From an uncultured Lachnospiraceae bacterium (GTDB lineage Bacteria > Bacillota > Clostridia > Lachnospirales > Lachnospiraceae), in contig CAKRLN010000116.1 of assembly GCA_934359535.1 (NCBI GenBank), positions 1 through 6,953 of the forward strand: a stretch of 6,953 nt of DNA. Reading direction: 5' to 3'. The notes below the pieces were generated by a model that saw nothing but the letters and a program-made list of their open reading frames with translations, ran no database searches and was not told the origin of the DNA. Positions within the stretch are counted from its first letter, which is position 1. Each line of letters begins with the position of its first letter. Made by a program: the position numbers and the translations under genes. Below are positions 1 to 6,218 of the stretch, in pieces.

Positions 1-79
1 CCTTTGGCCAGCAGATCCGGTAATATTTTTCTGTGTCAATCAGTGTTCCATCCATATCAAAAATGACTGCTTTTATCAT
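1..79 (-). CDS. HAD-superfamily hydrolase, N-terminal fragment (cut by the window edge)
   Basis: Only the first 26 codons are inside the window; the gene continues past base 1. The translation opens MIKAVIFDMDGTLIDTEK, the HAD motif I, with the nucleophile Asp8 and general acid Asp10 in DxDGT. The following LIDTE is typical of subfamily IA enzymes such as beta-phosphoglucomutase and phosphoglycolate phosphatase. These are cytoplasmic Mg-dependent phosphatases or phosphomutases of small phosphorylated metabolites; the cap domain that sets the substrate lies outside, so substrate cannot be named. The start is supported by a purine-rich ribosome site (AAGGA, 7 bases upstream of ATG). It has its own candidate promoter at 170-198 and is separated from upstream DNA by the hairpin at 211-258, so it is probably the first gene of its transcript. 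Confidence 0.9.
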   Translation of the reverse strand, partial: MIKAVIFDMDGTLIDTEKYYRICWPK

Positions 80-169
80 AGCTGTTCCTTTTCTCTTTCC
101 TCTTTTTTAGGTAATTGTAAAACTCTCACAAATCTACGAATACATGTGCCGTAATCACCTCTGATATTA

Positions 170-198
170 AGTGTACCCCAGCCAGCCCTTTTTTTCAA
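170..198 (-). promoter_or_regulatory. Candidate sigma-A promoter for the HAD gene
   Basis: On the minus strand TTGAAA (193-198) is followed after 17 bases by TACACT (170-175). Transcription would start near 163, giving a leader of about 84 bases before the ATG at 79. The -35 matches 5 of 6 and the -10 matches 4 of 6 consensus positions, so this is plausible rather than strong. It lies just downstream of the terminator-like hairpin at 211-258, which fits a new transcription unit starting here. Confidence 0.4.
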
Positions 199-210
199 AT
201 TGTTTCAACA

Positions 211-258
211 CAAAAACGAACGGCCACCATATTTTCTTTCAAAATACAGTGACCGTTC
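211..258 (-). terminator. Rho-independent terminator ending the 211-784 minus-strand unit
   Basis: Read on the minus strand, GAACGGTCAC (249-258) pairs with GTGGCCGTTC (218-227): 10 pairs including one G-U. After a TG/TG internal mismatch, TATTTT pairs with AAAATA (241-246 and 230-235), capped by a five-base loop. The stem is followed at once by GTTTTTG. The single internal C-A mismatch on the plus strand becomes a G-U pair on the minus strand, and the T run is on the minus side, so the hairpin works as a minus-strand terminator. It is about 40 bases long, larger than most terminators. Confidence 0.7.
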
Positions 259-784
259 TACTGGTTTTCATCGTTATTCAATTATAAATATTCCTTTCTT
301 CTTATGCGATCTGTTTGCTTATTATTATTTATTCCCTCTTATGTATCAGCTGTGAACTCCAATCACCTGGAATTTATAAAACATATATCCAAAATCTGCA
401 TCCCAGGAAAATTGATCGTTCTGATCCACAAAATATCTGATTCCTCTTCTCACATATTCTGTGCTTCCTGACTGCTGTGGCTTCTTTCCCTGCTTTACTT
501 TCCGCTATAACCTATGCATGTGATATATGTTACCCTTCTTCTTATATGATCCTCTGATCAACACTTCTACATCTTCTAATGAAAGGCTTCCTGCTGATCT
601 TCCATGCATTGCCACTCTTATAGGGAAAGGTGTGTGCTTAAAATTCTATCCCATTGGACTGTTCCTCCATTCTCATCCAATTCCTGTTAACTTCAGGCTT
701 CTGATTCGAACTGGTTCAAACAGCTTTCTCGTCACTGCTTGTATTCTATCTGAAGTCCTGTGTTATTAGGTCTTGTTTGTTGTT
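211..784 (-). ncRNA. Candidate ~575-nt untranslated RNA (or decayed gene) between a strong promoter and a terminator
   Basis: No intact gene is visible on either strand here. The interval is bounded on the minus strand by a strong promoter (791-819) and a terminator hairpin (211-258), so a transcript of about 575 nt is expected. The minus strand is conspicuously purine-rich, with many A-rich stretches. Possible helices include an 8-pair helix (622-629 with 484-491), a nested 7-pair helix (604-610 region with 513-519), a 7-pair helix (ACTTCAG near 750-756 with CTGAAGT near 692-698), ATTGGA/TCCAAT (about 655-681), and a bulged 12-pair long-range helix (713-725 with 348-360). Several could arise by chance, and the last one conflicts with the ACTTCAG helix. 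The alternative is a degraded protein gene: one minus frame shows protein-like segments at 346-504 and 508-645, broken by stops. The length resembles large structured bacterial RNAs such as OLE or ROOL, but I do not recognise a consensus of either. Confidence 0.35.
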
Positions 785-790
785 AACTGT

Positions 791-819
791 ATATTAGCAC
801 ACGCCCATATAATTGTCAA
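791..819 (-). promoter_or_regulatory. Strong extended -10 sigma-A promoter driving the 211-784 unit
   Basis: On the minus strand a perfect TTGACA (814-819) is followed after exactly 17 bases by TAATAT (791-796), preceded by TGC, which supplies the extended -10 TGn element. The DNA upstream of the -35 (820-850) is almost pure A and T, as in UP elements. Transcription should start near 784. This is among the best promoters in the window, yet no intact reading frame follows it. Confidence 0.75.
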
Positions 820-900
820 TCATTTTTGCAAATAAATTTTATTTATTTTCAAATTGTGTATCTTTCCCTATAATTGTATATATTTTTCAAACAATTTATT
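820..900. other. AT-rich spacer without a gene
   Basis: About 80 bases made almost wholly of A and T between the LysR terminator and the promoter at 791-819. No reading frame or convincing dyad was seen. Its minus-strand 3' part may act as an UP element for the promoter at 791-819. Confidence 0.5.
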
Positions 901-953
901 AAAAAACATTTCCACAACTCTCCTGCTATGCTTCGACATAATCAGGTAATTGT
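899..953 (-). terminator. Probable terminator of the LysR-type regulator gene
   Basis: Just past the regulator's stop codon, the minus strand folds into a three-tier hairpin. ACAATT pairs with AGTTGT (948-953 and 914-919, one G-U), CCTG with CAGG (943-946 and 922-925), and TATG with CATA (937-940 and 927-930), around the loop TCGAAG. A run of six Ts follows (901-906), but seven bases separate it from the stem and small internal loops interrupt the tiers. It is therefore a less efficient looking terminator than the one at 211-258. Confidence 0.5.
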
Positions 954-966
954 CTAGTCTTTGATT

Positions 967-1812
967 TTACCACATTTCAAGAAATGCAATTACTTCCCTG
1001 GGCATTCTTCCCCTCCGCCATGCAAGCAGAATCTCCGTTGTAAGATCTGCCCCATTAATATCGCAGACATCAATTTTATCAGTCAGCTCCCGCATGGATG
1101 CCGGAAGAATTGCAATTCCGAGTCCTTTTTCTGCCATTGTCATTGCCGTCCTTGCATCCTCACATTCGCAATAAATATCACATGCAAATCCAGCCTGTTC
1201 AAACGCAGACAGCATGTATTTCCGATAGCGGTGGGATAGGATCAGCTTCTGCCTGGACAACTCCTCTAACGAGACCATATGCTCCTTTTCTTTCAGAAAA
1301 GTCTGACCGGCTGCTGCCATTGCAAGCAGCTTTTCTTTCACAAGTGTTTTACTTTCACACCCTTTTAAAACAATCGGTGTCCGGAGTGTTGAAATATCCA
1401 CGATCCCATTTTCGAGCTGCTCCCGCAGCGCAAATGTTGAGCCTTCATGAATGTCAAAGCGGATTTCCGGATGTTTTTCTGAAAAACGAATCAGATATTC
1501 TGACATCATCGAAACTGTAGACGGTGTCAATCCAATATGAATCGTAGCCGCCTGGCTTGCTTTAATCACCTCTCTTTTGGTGATATCTGCCATAGTAAGA
1601 AGGCTTCCTGCCCGGTCATAAAGCGTCTTGCCTGCATCTGTTAATGTAATTTTCTTCGTACCGCGCAAAAAAAGCTGTACCTGAAGCTCTTCCTCAAGCA
1701 TTTTGATCTGATAACTGAGTGGAGGCTGTGTCATATGAAGAGCCCGTGCCGCACCGCTGATCGTCCCGGCATCTACAATGGCTCGAAAATACTCTAATTG
1801 TTTTACATCCAT
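967..1812 (-). CDS. LysR-type transcriptional regulator
   Basis: Cytoplasmic DNA-binding regulator of 281 residues, normal for the family. The N-terminus (MDVKQLEYFRAIVDAGTIS) is the canonical LysR opening. The winged helix-turn-helix covers about residues 1-60, with GAARALHMTQPPLSYQIK as the recognition helices and LTDAGKTLYDRAG starting the linker helix. Residues about 90-281 form the effector-binding domain, including the typical EKGLGIAILPAS segment. The ligand cannot be read from sequence. The frame stays open to an ATG at 1866, but that codon lies at the expected start point of the promoter 1869-1897 and has no ribosome site. The ATG at 1812 fits the family alignment and has AGG seven bases upstream, so I chose it. 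The gene is divergent from the MATE exporter at 1929, with overlapping promoters, so control of that exporter and of itself is the natural inference. Confidence 0.92.
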   Translation of the reverse strand: MDVKQLEYFRAIVDAGTISGAARALHMTQPPLSYQIKMLEEELQVQLFLRGTKKITLTDAGKTLYDRAGSLLTMADITKREVIKASQAATIHIGLTPSTVSMMSEYLIRFSEKHPEIRFDIHEGSTFALREQLENGIVDISTLRTPIVLKGCESKTLVKEKLLAMAAAGQTFLKEKEHMVSLEELSRQKLILSHRYRKYMLSAFEQAGFACDIYCECEDARTAMTMAEKGLGIAILPASMRELTDKIDVCDINGADLTTEILLAWRRGRMPREVIAFLEMW

Positions 1813-1822
1813 ATTTGTACCT

Positions 1823-1837
1823 ATATAATTTTTATAT
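1823..1837. promoter_or_regulatory. AT-rich dyad in the regulator leader, possible operator
   Basis: ATATAA and TTATAT form a perfect 6-base inverted repeat around TTT in the leader between the regulator promoter and its chosen start codon. LysR proteins bind imperfect dyads of the T-N11-A type, often including a site near their own start. The composition is so AT-rich that chance is a serious alternative. Confidence 0.2.
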
Positions 1838-1859
1838 GTATTTTTTATAAAAGTAATAT

Positions 1860-1888
1860 TTTTCATATATATTAATCCGTGATATACT
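1860..1888 (+). promoter_or_regulatory. Promoter of the MepA-like MATE gene (overlaps the divergent LysR promoter)
   Basis: TATACT (1883-1888) is preceded by TGA, an extended -10 element. A weak -35, TTTTCA (1860-1865, 4 of 6), lies 17 bases upstream. Transcription would begin near 1895, leaving a leader of about 35 bases before the ATG at 1929. A weak -35 with a good extended -10 is typical of activator-dependent promoters, which fits control by the adjacent LysR protein. The -10 sits inside the spacer of the opposing promoter (1869-1897). Confidence 0.55.
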
Positions 1889-1897
1889 AAATGTCAA
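1869..1897 (-). promoter_or_regulatory. Consensus promoter of the LysR-type regulator
   Basis: On the minus strand a perfect TTGACA (1892-1897) is followed after 17 bases by TAATAT (1869-1874). Transcription would start near 1862, about 50 bases before the ATG at 1812. This rules against the upstream ATG at 1866, which lies at or before the start point. The promoter overlaps the divergent one at 1860-1888, so RNA polymerase can probably occupy only one of them at a time. The segment TTAATCCGTGATA (1872-1884 region) has T-N11-A form and could be the LysR operator. Confidence 0.65.
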
Positions 1898-1928
1898 GAG
1901 TTTAAAAAATAATATCAAAAAGGATGAA

Positions 1929-3317
1929 ATGCAAATGAAACGAATTGATTTTGAATATGGAAGTGTAACCAGTAACATCCTTGGTTCCGCACTTCCTATG
2001 TTAGTTGCCCAGCTTTTAAGTCTTCTTTACAATATTGTAGACCGCATCTATATTGCCCGCATTCCGGATGTCGGCACGACAGCTCTCGGCGCTGTCGGTC
2101 TCTGCTTTCCGGTTATTGTTATCATCACTGCCTTCAGCAACCTGTTCGGAAGCGGCGGCGCACCTCTTTTTTCGATCAGCCGCGGGATGAATGACAAGAA
2201 AAAGGCAGCAGAGATCATGAATACCTCTTACACTATGGTATGCTTTGGAGCAGTCCTTCTTATGGTGCTTGGACTCCTCTTTGCCCGCCCGCTTCTGCGG
2301 CTATTCGGTGCATCGGATGCAGCGCTTGTCTACGCCTATCCGTACCTGATGCTCTATCTGCCCGGCACGCTGCCATCCATGATTGCAACCGGAATGAACC
2401 CCTTTATCAACGCACAGGGCTATTCCCTGATCGGCATGACGTCCGTCGCGATCGGTGCAGTTATGAACTTTATCCTTGATCCAATCTTTATCTTTGTATT
2501 CCAGCTTGGAATCCGTGGAGCTGCAGTTGCAACCGTCCTCTCCCAGATATGCTCCGCTGTTTTTGTACTTGTTTTCCTGAAAAAGCATGCGGAACAGAAG
2601 GTGCGGCTGCTATGCCCTAAGGAGCTTGCCTGCTGTGCTGAAAATGCCAAAAATATCATAAGCCTCGGAACTGCCGGATTTATTATGCAGCTTACAAACA
2701 GCCTTGTCTCGATCTGCTGCAACAACGTGCTTTCCGTTACCGGTGGTGATATTTATATCTCCGTTATGACAATCATCTCCAGTGTCCGCCAGATCGTCGA
2801 GACACCGATCTATGCTATGAATGAAGGCACCTCCCCGATCTTAAGCTATAACTATGGTGCCAGATATCCGGATCGTGTCAAAAAGGCGATGGCTGCCATG
2901 GCAGTTATGATCCTGGCTTATACGGCTGTGATGTGGAGCATGATTATCATTGCACCGCACTTTCTGATTGGAATTTTCAGCTCCGATCAAAATCTGATTG
3001 CAGCTGCGGTTCCATCGTTAAAGCTCTATTTTGCGGCATTTATTTTTATGGATCTGCAGTATATGGGACAGACAACCTTTAAATCCTTAAATAAAAAGAA
3101 GCAGGCGATCTTTTTCTCCCTGCTCCGTAAGGTCTTTATCGTTGTTCCACTTACCTACCTTCTCCCGTATACGTTCAGACTTGGTACAAAAGGTGTCTTC
3201 CTTGCTGAACCGGTCTCAAACGTCATCGGCGGAAGCCTCTGCTTTATCACAATGCTTTGCACGATTCTCCCGGAATTAAACCAGATGGCAAAAACAAAAA
3301 GCGCATCCCTCTCCTAG
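1929..3317 (+). CDS. MATE-family multidrug efflux transporter, MepA-like
   Basis: Inner-membrane cation-coupled exporter of 462 residues, the usual size for this 12-helix family. It probably exports cationic drugs or toxic metabolites in exchange for Na+ or H+; the real substrate is unknown. Hydrophobic segments run throughout and the two six-helix halves are visible. Family marks include NIVDRIYI (35-42), GSGGAPLFSISRG (74-86), a Gln-Gly near 163, DPIF (184-187), GIRGAAVATVLSQ (194-206) and, in the second half, GTSPILSYNYGAR (300-312). These resemble the MepA subgroup more than NorM or YoeA. AAGGA (about 1920-1924) lies 4 bases before the ATG at 1929 and 10 before the in-frame ATG at 1935, so Met3 is an alternative start. 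It is divergent from the LysR gene and probably under its control. Its last codons form half of a terminator stem. Confidence 0.93.
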   Translation: MQMKRIDFEYGSVTSNILGSALPMLVAQLLSLLYNIVDRIYIARIPDVGTTALGAVGLCFPVIVIITAFSNLFGSGGAPLFSISRGMNDKKKAAEIMNTSYTMVCFGAVLLMVLGLLFARPLLRLFGASDAALVYAYPYLMLYLPGTLPSMIATGMNPFINAQGYSLIGMTSVAIGAVMNFILDPIFIFVFQLGIRGAAVATVLSQICSAVFVLVFLKKHAEQKVRLLCPKELACCAENAKNIISLGTAGFIMQLTNSLVSICCNNVLSVTGGDIYISVMTIISSVRQIVETPIYAMNEGTSPILSYNYGARYPDRVKKAMAAMAVMILAYTAVMWSMIIIAPHFLIGIFSSDQNLIAAAVPSLKLYFAAFIFMDLQYMGQTTFKSLNKKKQAIFFSLLRKVFIVVPLTYLLPYTFRLGTKGVFLAEPVSNVIGGSLCFITMLCTILPELNQMAKTKSASLS

Positions 3318-3330
3318 GGTGCGCTTTTTT
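3296..3330. terminator. Bidirectional terminator overlapping the MATE stop codon
   Basis: GCGCATCCC (3301-3309) pairs with GGGTGCGC (3317-3324), with one bulged T. The stem is flanked by AAAAA on the left and TTTTTT (3325-3330) on the right. On the minus strand the left flank reads TTTTTGTTTTTG, so both directions have a U run. The stop codon TAG (3315-3317) of the plus-strand exporter lies at the loop-to-stem boundary. The site therefore ends the exporter at 1929-3317 and also the converging minus-strand exporter, whose stop is 22 bases away. Confidence 0.8.
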
Positions 3331-3351
3331 CATAGATTACTGCTTTTTTTC

Positions 3352-4680
3352 CTATTTTTTCTTTAAAACCGGCATACGGTAGATCTGTACGACAAGTGGA
3401 ATCACCATGATAAACCACACGATCGGTTCCGCAACAATGACGCCTGTATAGCCAAGTCCCGGTACGAGTGTAAATGCAATCACAATTTTCCCAATCATCT
3501 CAAGTGAGCTTGAGACAAGCGGTGTCACATAATCGCCGAGTCCCTGCATCGCATTCCTTAGCACGCAGATCACTGCCGTCACATAATAAAATAATGTATC
3601 AAATTTGAGATATGAGGTTGCATAGCTTACGACTGCCGGATTATCTGTTCCTGTCACAAGATGCACAAGCCACGGTCCTACGGTATAGCTTGCAAGGACT
3701 GCGCCTGTGCACCAGATACAGGTGTAAAAGATCGACAGCCGGATTCCCTTTTTCACCCGTCCGATCTCTCCTGCTCCGACATTCTGTCCACAGTAGGTTG
3801 CCATCGTCTGACCAAATACCGTAAACATGATCATAAAAAGCTCCGAAATCTTCCGCGCCGCCGTATGCGCAACGATAACCTCCTGTCCGAGCTTATTGAT
3901 TGCAGTCTGAAGCGTCAGACTTCCAAGATTGACAAGCGAGCTCATAAAGCCCATGGAAAGGCCGCCCTTTAACATGTTTTTCGTCATATCCAGATCCGGC
4001 TTTTTAAAATCTTCCCGCTTCAGATGCAGCACTTCATAGCGGTGCACCATATAACACCAGCACACCAAAAACGCCAGAATCTGTGCAAGCACTGTCGCAA
4101 GCGCAGCTCCCCGGACTCCCATTTTCAAAACAACTACAAAAAACAAATCTCCTGCAATATTAAACGCAACAGAAATTGCAAGAATTACAAGCGGTGTTAC
4201 CGTATCCCCAAGTGCACGGAGTGCTGCGGCGCAGGCATCATAGAAAAAGGTCGCAAGCAGCCCGGCAAGGATGATAAAGATATATGAGTATGCCGTGCCG
4301 GACAATGTCTCTGGCACATTCAAAAAGCGTAACAGTGGTTTTAAAAAACAAAGTCCTGCCACGGTAAGAAGCAGAGAAATCATACTTCCCAGTGTCAGGG
4401 ATGCCGCAAAGGATTTCTTCACGCCGGCGAAATCCTTTGCCCCGAATCGCTGCGATGTGATGATCGCAAAGCCATTCGAAAGTCCCATTAAAAATCCGAT
4501 AATCAGATTGCTTAATGTCGTTGTTGCACCAACCGCTGCAAGCGCATCCTCTCCGAGAAACGAACCGACAATCCGGGTATCGACAAGGCTGTAAGTCAGC
4601 TGTAATACATTTGCAAGAAAAATAGGAAGCGCAAACGACAAAATCAGTGTCGATGGCTTTCCTTTGGTAAGGTCTTTCAT
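3352..4680 (-). CDS. MATE-family efflux transporter, YoeA-like
   Basis: Second membrane exporter, 442 residues, 12 predicted helices. Landmarks are SLVDTRIVGSFLG (31-43), SNGFAIITSQRFGA (68-81), ALRALGDTVTPL (153-164), GVRGAALATVLAQ (188-200) and GQTMATYCGQNVGAG (290-304); near the end the half-repeat RNAMQGLGDYVTPL mirrors 153-164. This motif set matches the Bacillus YoeA-like MATE subgroup, so it is not a recent duplicate of the MepA-like neighbour. Substrate unknown; Na+ or H+ antiport is the family rule. A strong ribosome site AAAGGAG (4687-4693) sits six bases from the ATG. It follows the AAA+ ATPase gene after a 59-base gap with no clear terminator and no clear promoter, so read-through from that operon is possible. 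Its stop faces that of the MepA-like gene across the terminator at 3296-3330. Confidence 0.93.
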   Translation of the reverse strand: MKDLTKGKPSTLILSFALPIFLANVLQLTYSLVDTRIVGSFLGEDALAAVGATTTLSNLIIGFLMGLSNGFAIITSQRFGAKDFAGVKKSFAASLTLGSMISLLLTVAGLCFLKPLLRFLNVPETLSGTAYSYIFIILAGLLATFFYDACAAALRALGDTVTPLVILAISVAFNIAGDLFFVVVLKMGVRGAALATVLAQILAFLVCWCYMVHRYEVLHLKREDFKKPDLDMTKNMLKGGLSMGFMSSLVNLGSLTLQTAINKLGQEVIVAHTAARKISELFMIMFTVFGQTMATYCGQNVGAGEIGRVKKGIRLSIFYTCIWCTGAVLASYTVGPWLVHLVTGTDNPAVVSYATSYLKFDTLFYYVTAVICVLRNAMQGLGDYVTPLVSSSLEMIGKIVIAFTLVPGLGYTGVIVAEPIVWFIMVIPLVVQIYRMPVLKKK

Positions 4681-4739
4681 ATTGTGCTCCTTTCAGTATT
4701 TTCCGGGAGTTCCGCTTTTTGCCTGGAATATCTTTAACG

Positions 4740-6218
4740 CTACAGATTTCTTACCATCTCCGCAGTAAATACAACCTGCGTCAGATGATCCACCTCGATC
4801 TGGTAGAGCGCATTCGCTGCGATGTGCTCTGCCGCCTGTTCGAGATCACGGATTCCTGTCGTATCGGCATACTGCTCGATCAGCGCATCTAATGCCTCTT
4901 TTGTTACAATACATTCCTCCTCACGCATGCCAAGACGCTTTAACACCTTCGGAAATGCAAATTTCGAAAAGATTACCTTCTTTTCCTCTGCGGTGTAATC
5001 CGGAAGCTCTATCACTGCAAATCTTGATAAAATCGGCGCACTGATCGCAGCCTTGTCATTTGCGGTTGCAATCGGATAGACGCCCACTGTCGGGATCATA
5101 CATTCCATATAGTTGTCTGTAAATCCAAGATTATCAAGGAGCGTAAGGAGCACATCGGCAGGGTTGCCGTTGCCTTTTCCGGAGGATGCCTTATCAAGCT
5201 CATTGATAATAAATACCAGATTGGATTCCCCAGCCACGGAAAATGCATCCATAATCAGTCCCGGCTTTGCGTTCGAATAAATGCGGGAGCTTCCGGTAAG
5301 CTGCTCCGGATCATTGATTGAGCTCATATCAAGCGTTGTCCACGGCAGCTTTAAAATACGCGCAACTGCATAGGCAATCTGGGATTTTCCGGTTCCTGCT
5401 GGTCCTACCAGAAGCAGACCGTATGCCGGAAGCGTATGGGTACGGTTAATCTGGATGATCGTCTCGATGATTCTCTGCTTTACGCGCTCCATGCCATAAA
5501 GCTCCTCATCTAAAATCCGCCTTGCTTCCTCTGGATCAATCGCTTCAAAATAATTGCTCTTCCACTGCACGTTCATCATAATGGAAAGTGCCCGCTGCGC
5601 ATGTCTGCGTTCCTCCGGCGACACCTCACCTGAGCGGGCCACTGCAAGATTTCTTCTCGCCCAGAGTCTGATATTCTCCGGCAGTGTTCTTCCCGCACAG
5701 TTCATAAAGTCCGTAATACTCTGAAGACTCGTAAGCTTCATATCATCGCCAAGCTCCTCTGTCTGCTCACCCTCTTCCTCTTCCGCCGGTGCCGCGCTTG
5801 CAAGAAGCCGTTCAATCATAAACTGTAAAAATCCATCCTCCGCGGAAAGCTTGGTTCCGCCTCCAAATGCGATCTCACGGATCTTGTATACCGCATACCC
5901 ATCTTTCCTGTTCTCCCCGGACAGACGCACATTGATATGATTTTCCCCAAGCCATTTTAAAAGGCTTGTAAACCGGGAATCAATCCTTAAAATATCCGCA
6001 CTGATTGTTCCGTTTTCTTCTTCAAACTCAAATGACGTCCGTTTCACCGGATTGGTAAATTTCCCGTTTGAATGGTGATTCCATTTTCTTTTTGTATTGT
6101 CCAATACAAGAAGCGGCCGCTCCGCGGTCGGGTGCGCCTCATTCGACTGGAATGTAACATACGTGCATTCCGCCTCATTTCTCTTGTCCTTTGTATCATT
6201 AAAATCAAATACCGGCAT
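4740..6218 (-). CDS. Lon-type AAA+ ATPase lacking the protease domain
   Basis: Soluble 492-residue ATPase. Residues about 235-492 match the AAA+ module of Lon: Walker A GPAGTGKS (272-279), Walker B LVFIINELDK (334-343), sensor 1 Asn387 in ATAN, an arginine finger Arg399 in ILSRF, and sensor 2 Arg457 in GIRDLE. The chain ends where Lon's serine-lysine peptidase would begin, so it should remodel or unfold a partner rather than degrade it. In Walker B the usual first acidic residue is Asn339; the catalytic Glu340 is kept. Residues 1-140 resemble no family I recognise; an acidic stretch (146-159, EEEEGEQTEELGDD) links them to a helical, Arg-rich segment (160-235). The start is backed by GAGGGAG five bases upstream (6224-6230). 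It follows the DUF4422 gene after 21 bases, almost certainly as an operon. Partner and process unknown. Confidence 0.85.
   Translation of the reverse strand: MPVFDFNDTKDKRNEAECTYVTFQSNEAHPTAERPLLVLDNTKRKWNHHSNGKFTNPVKRTSFEFEEENGTISADILRIDSRFTSLLKWLGENHINVRLSGENRKDGYAVYKIREIAFGGGTKLSAEDGFLQFMIERLLASAAPAEEEEGEQTEELGDDMKLTSLQSITDFMNCAGRTLPENIRLWARRNLAVARSGEVSPEERRHAQRALSIMMNVQWKSNYFEAIDPEEARRILDEELYGMERVKQRIIETIIQINRTHTLPAYGLLLVGPAGTGKSQIAYAVARILKLPWTTLDMSSINDPEQLTGSSRIYSNAKPGLIMDAFSVAGESNLVFIINELDKASSGKGNGNPADVLLTLLDNLGFTDNYMECMIPTVGVYPIATANDKAAISAPILSRFAVIELPDYTAEEKKVIFSKFAFPKVLKRLGMREEECIVTKEALDALIEQYADTTGIRDLEQAAEHIAANALYQIEVDHLTQVVFTAEMVRNL

Noticed and set aside
80..300. The long inverted repeat at 218-258 as the terminal repeat of an insertion sequence
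   Set aside because: No second copy, no transposase and no target duplication are visible; a single hairpin with an adjacent T run is better explained as a terminator.
701..715. TTCGAAT resembling a tRNA T-loop (minus strand)
   Set aside because: The flanking bases do not form a five-pair T stem and no anticodon or acceptor arms can be built around it.
641..750. GATAGAAT repeated about 100 bases apart on the minus strand
   Set aside because: An 8-base repeat seen only twice in AT-rich DNA is expected by chance.
676..762. LFEPVRIRSLKL resembling the start of Old Yellow Enzyme-type oxidoreductases
   Set aside because: The similarity covers about a dozen residues, has no start codon or continuation, and the following sequence does not match that family.
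527..769. 80-residue plus-strand reading frame in the gene-poor region
   Set aside because: No ribosome site, Cys/Pro/Leu-rich composition typical of the antisense of purine-rich DNA, and the promoter and terminator signals there point to minus-strand transcription.
1813..1866. 18-residue N-terminal extension of the LysR protein
   Set aside because: The ATG at 1866 is at the expected transcription start of the consensus promoter, lacks a ribosome site, and does not fit the family's N-terminus.
3612..4594. Plus-strand open frames opposite the YoeA-like gene
   Set aside because: They are antisense to a full-length conserved membrane protein, have no ribosome sites and give low-complexity Cys/Arg/Lys-rich peptides.
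4681..4739. Partial dyad TTCC/GGAA with an inner GC pair between the ATPase and MATE genes
   Set aside because: Short, interrupted stem without a following T run; not convincing as a terminator or operator.
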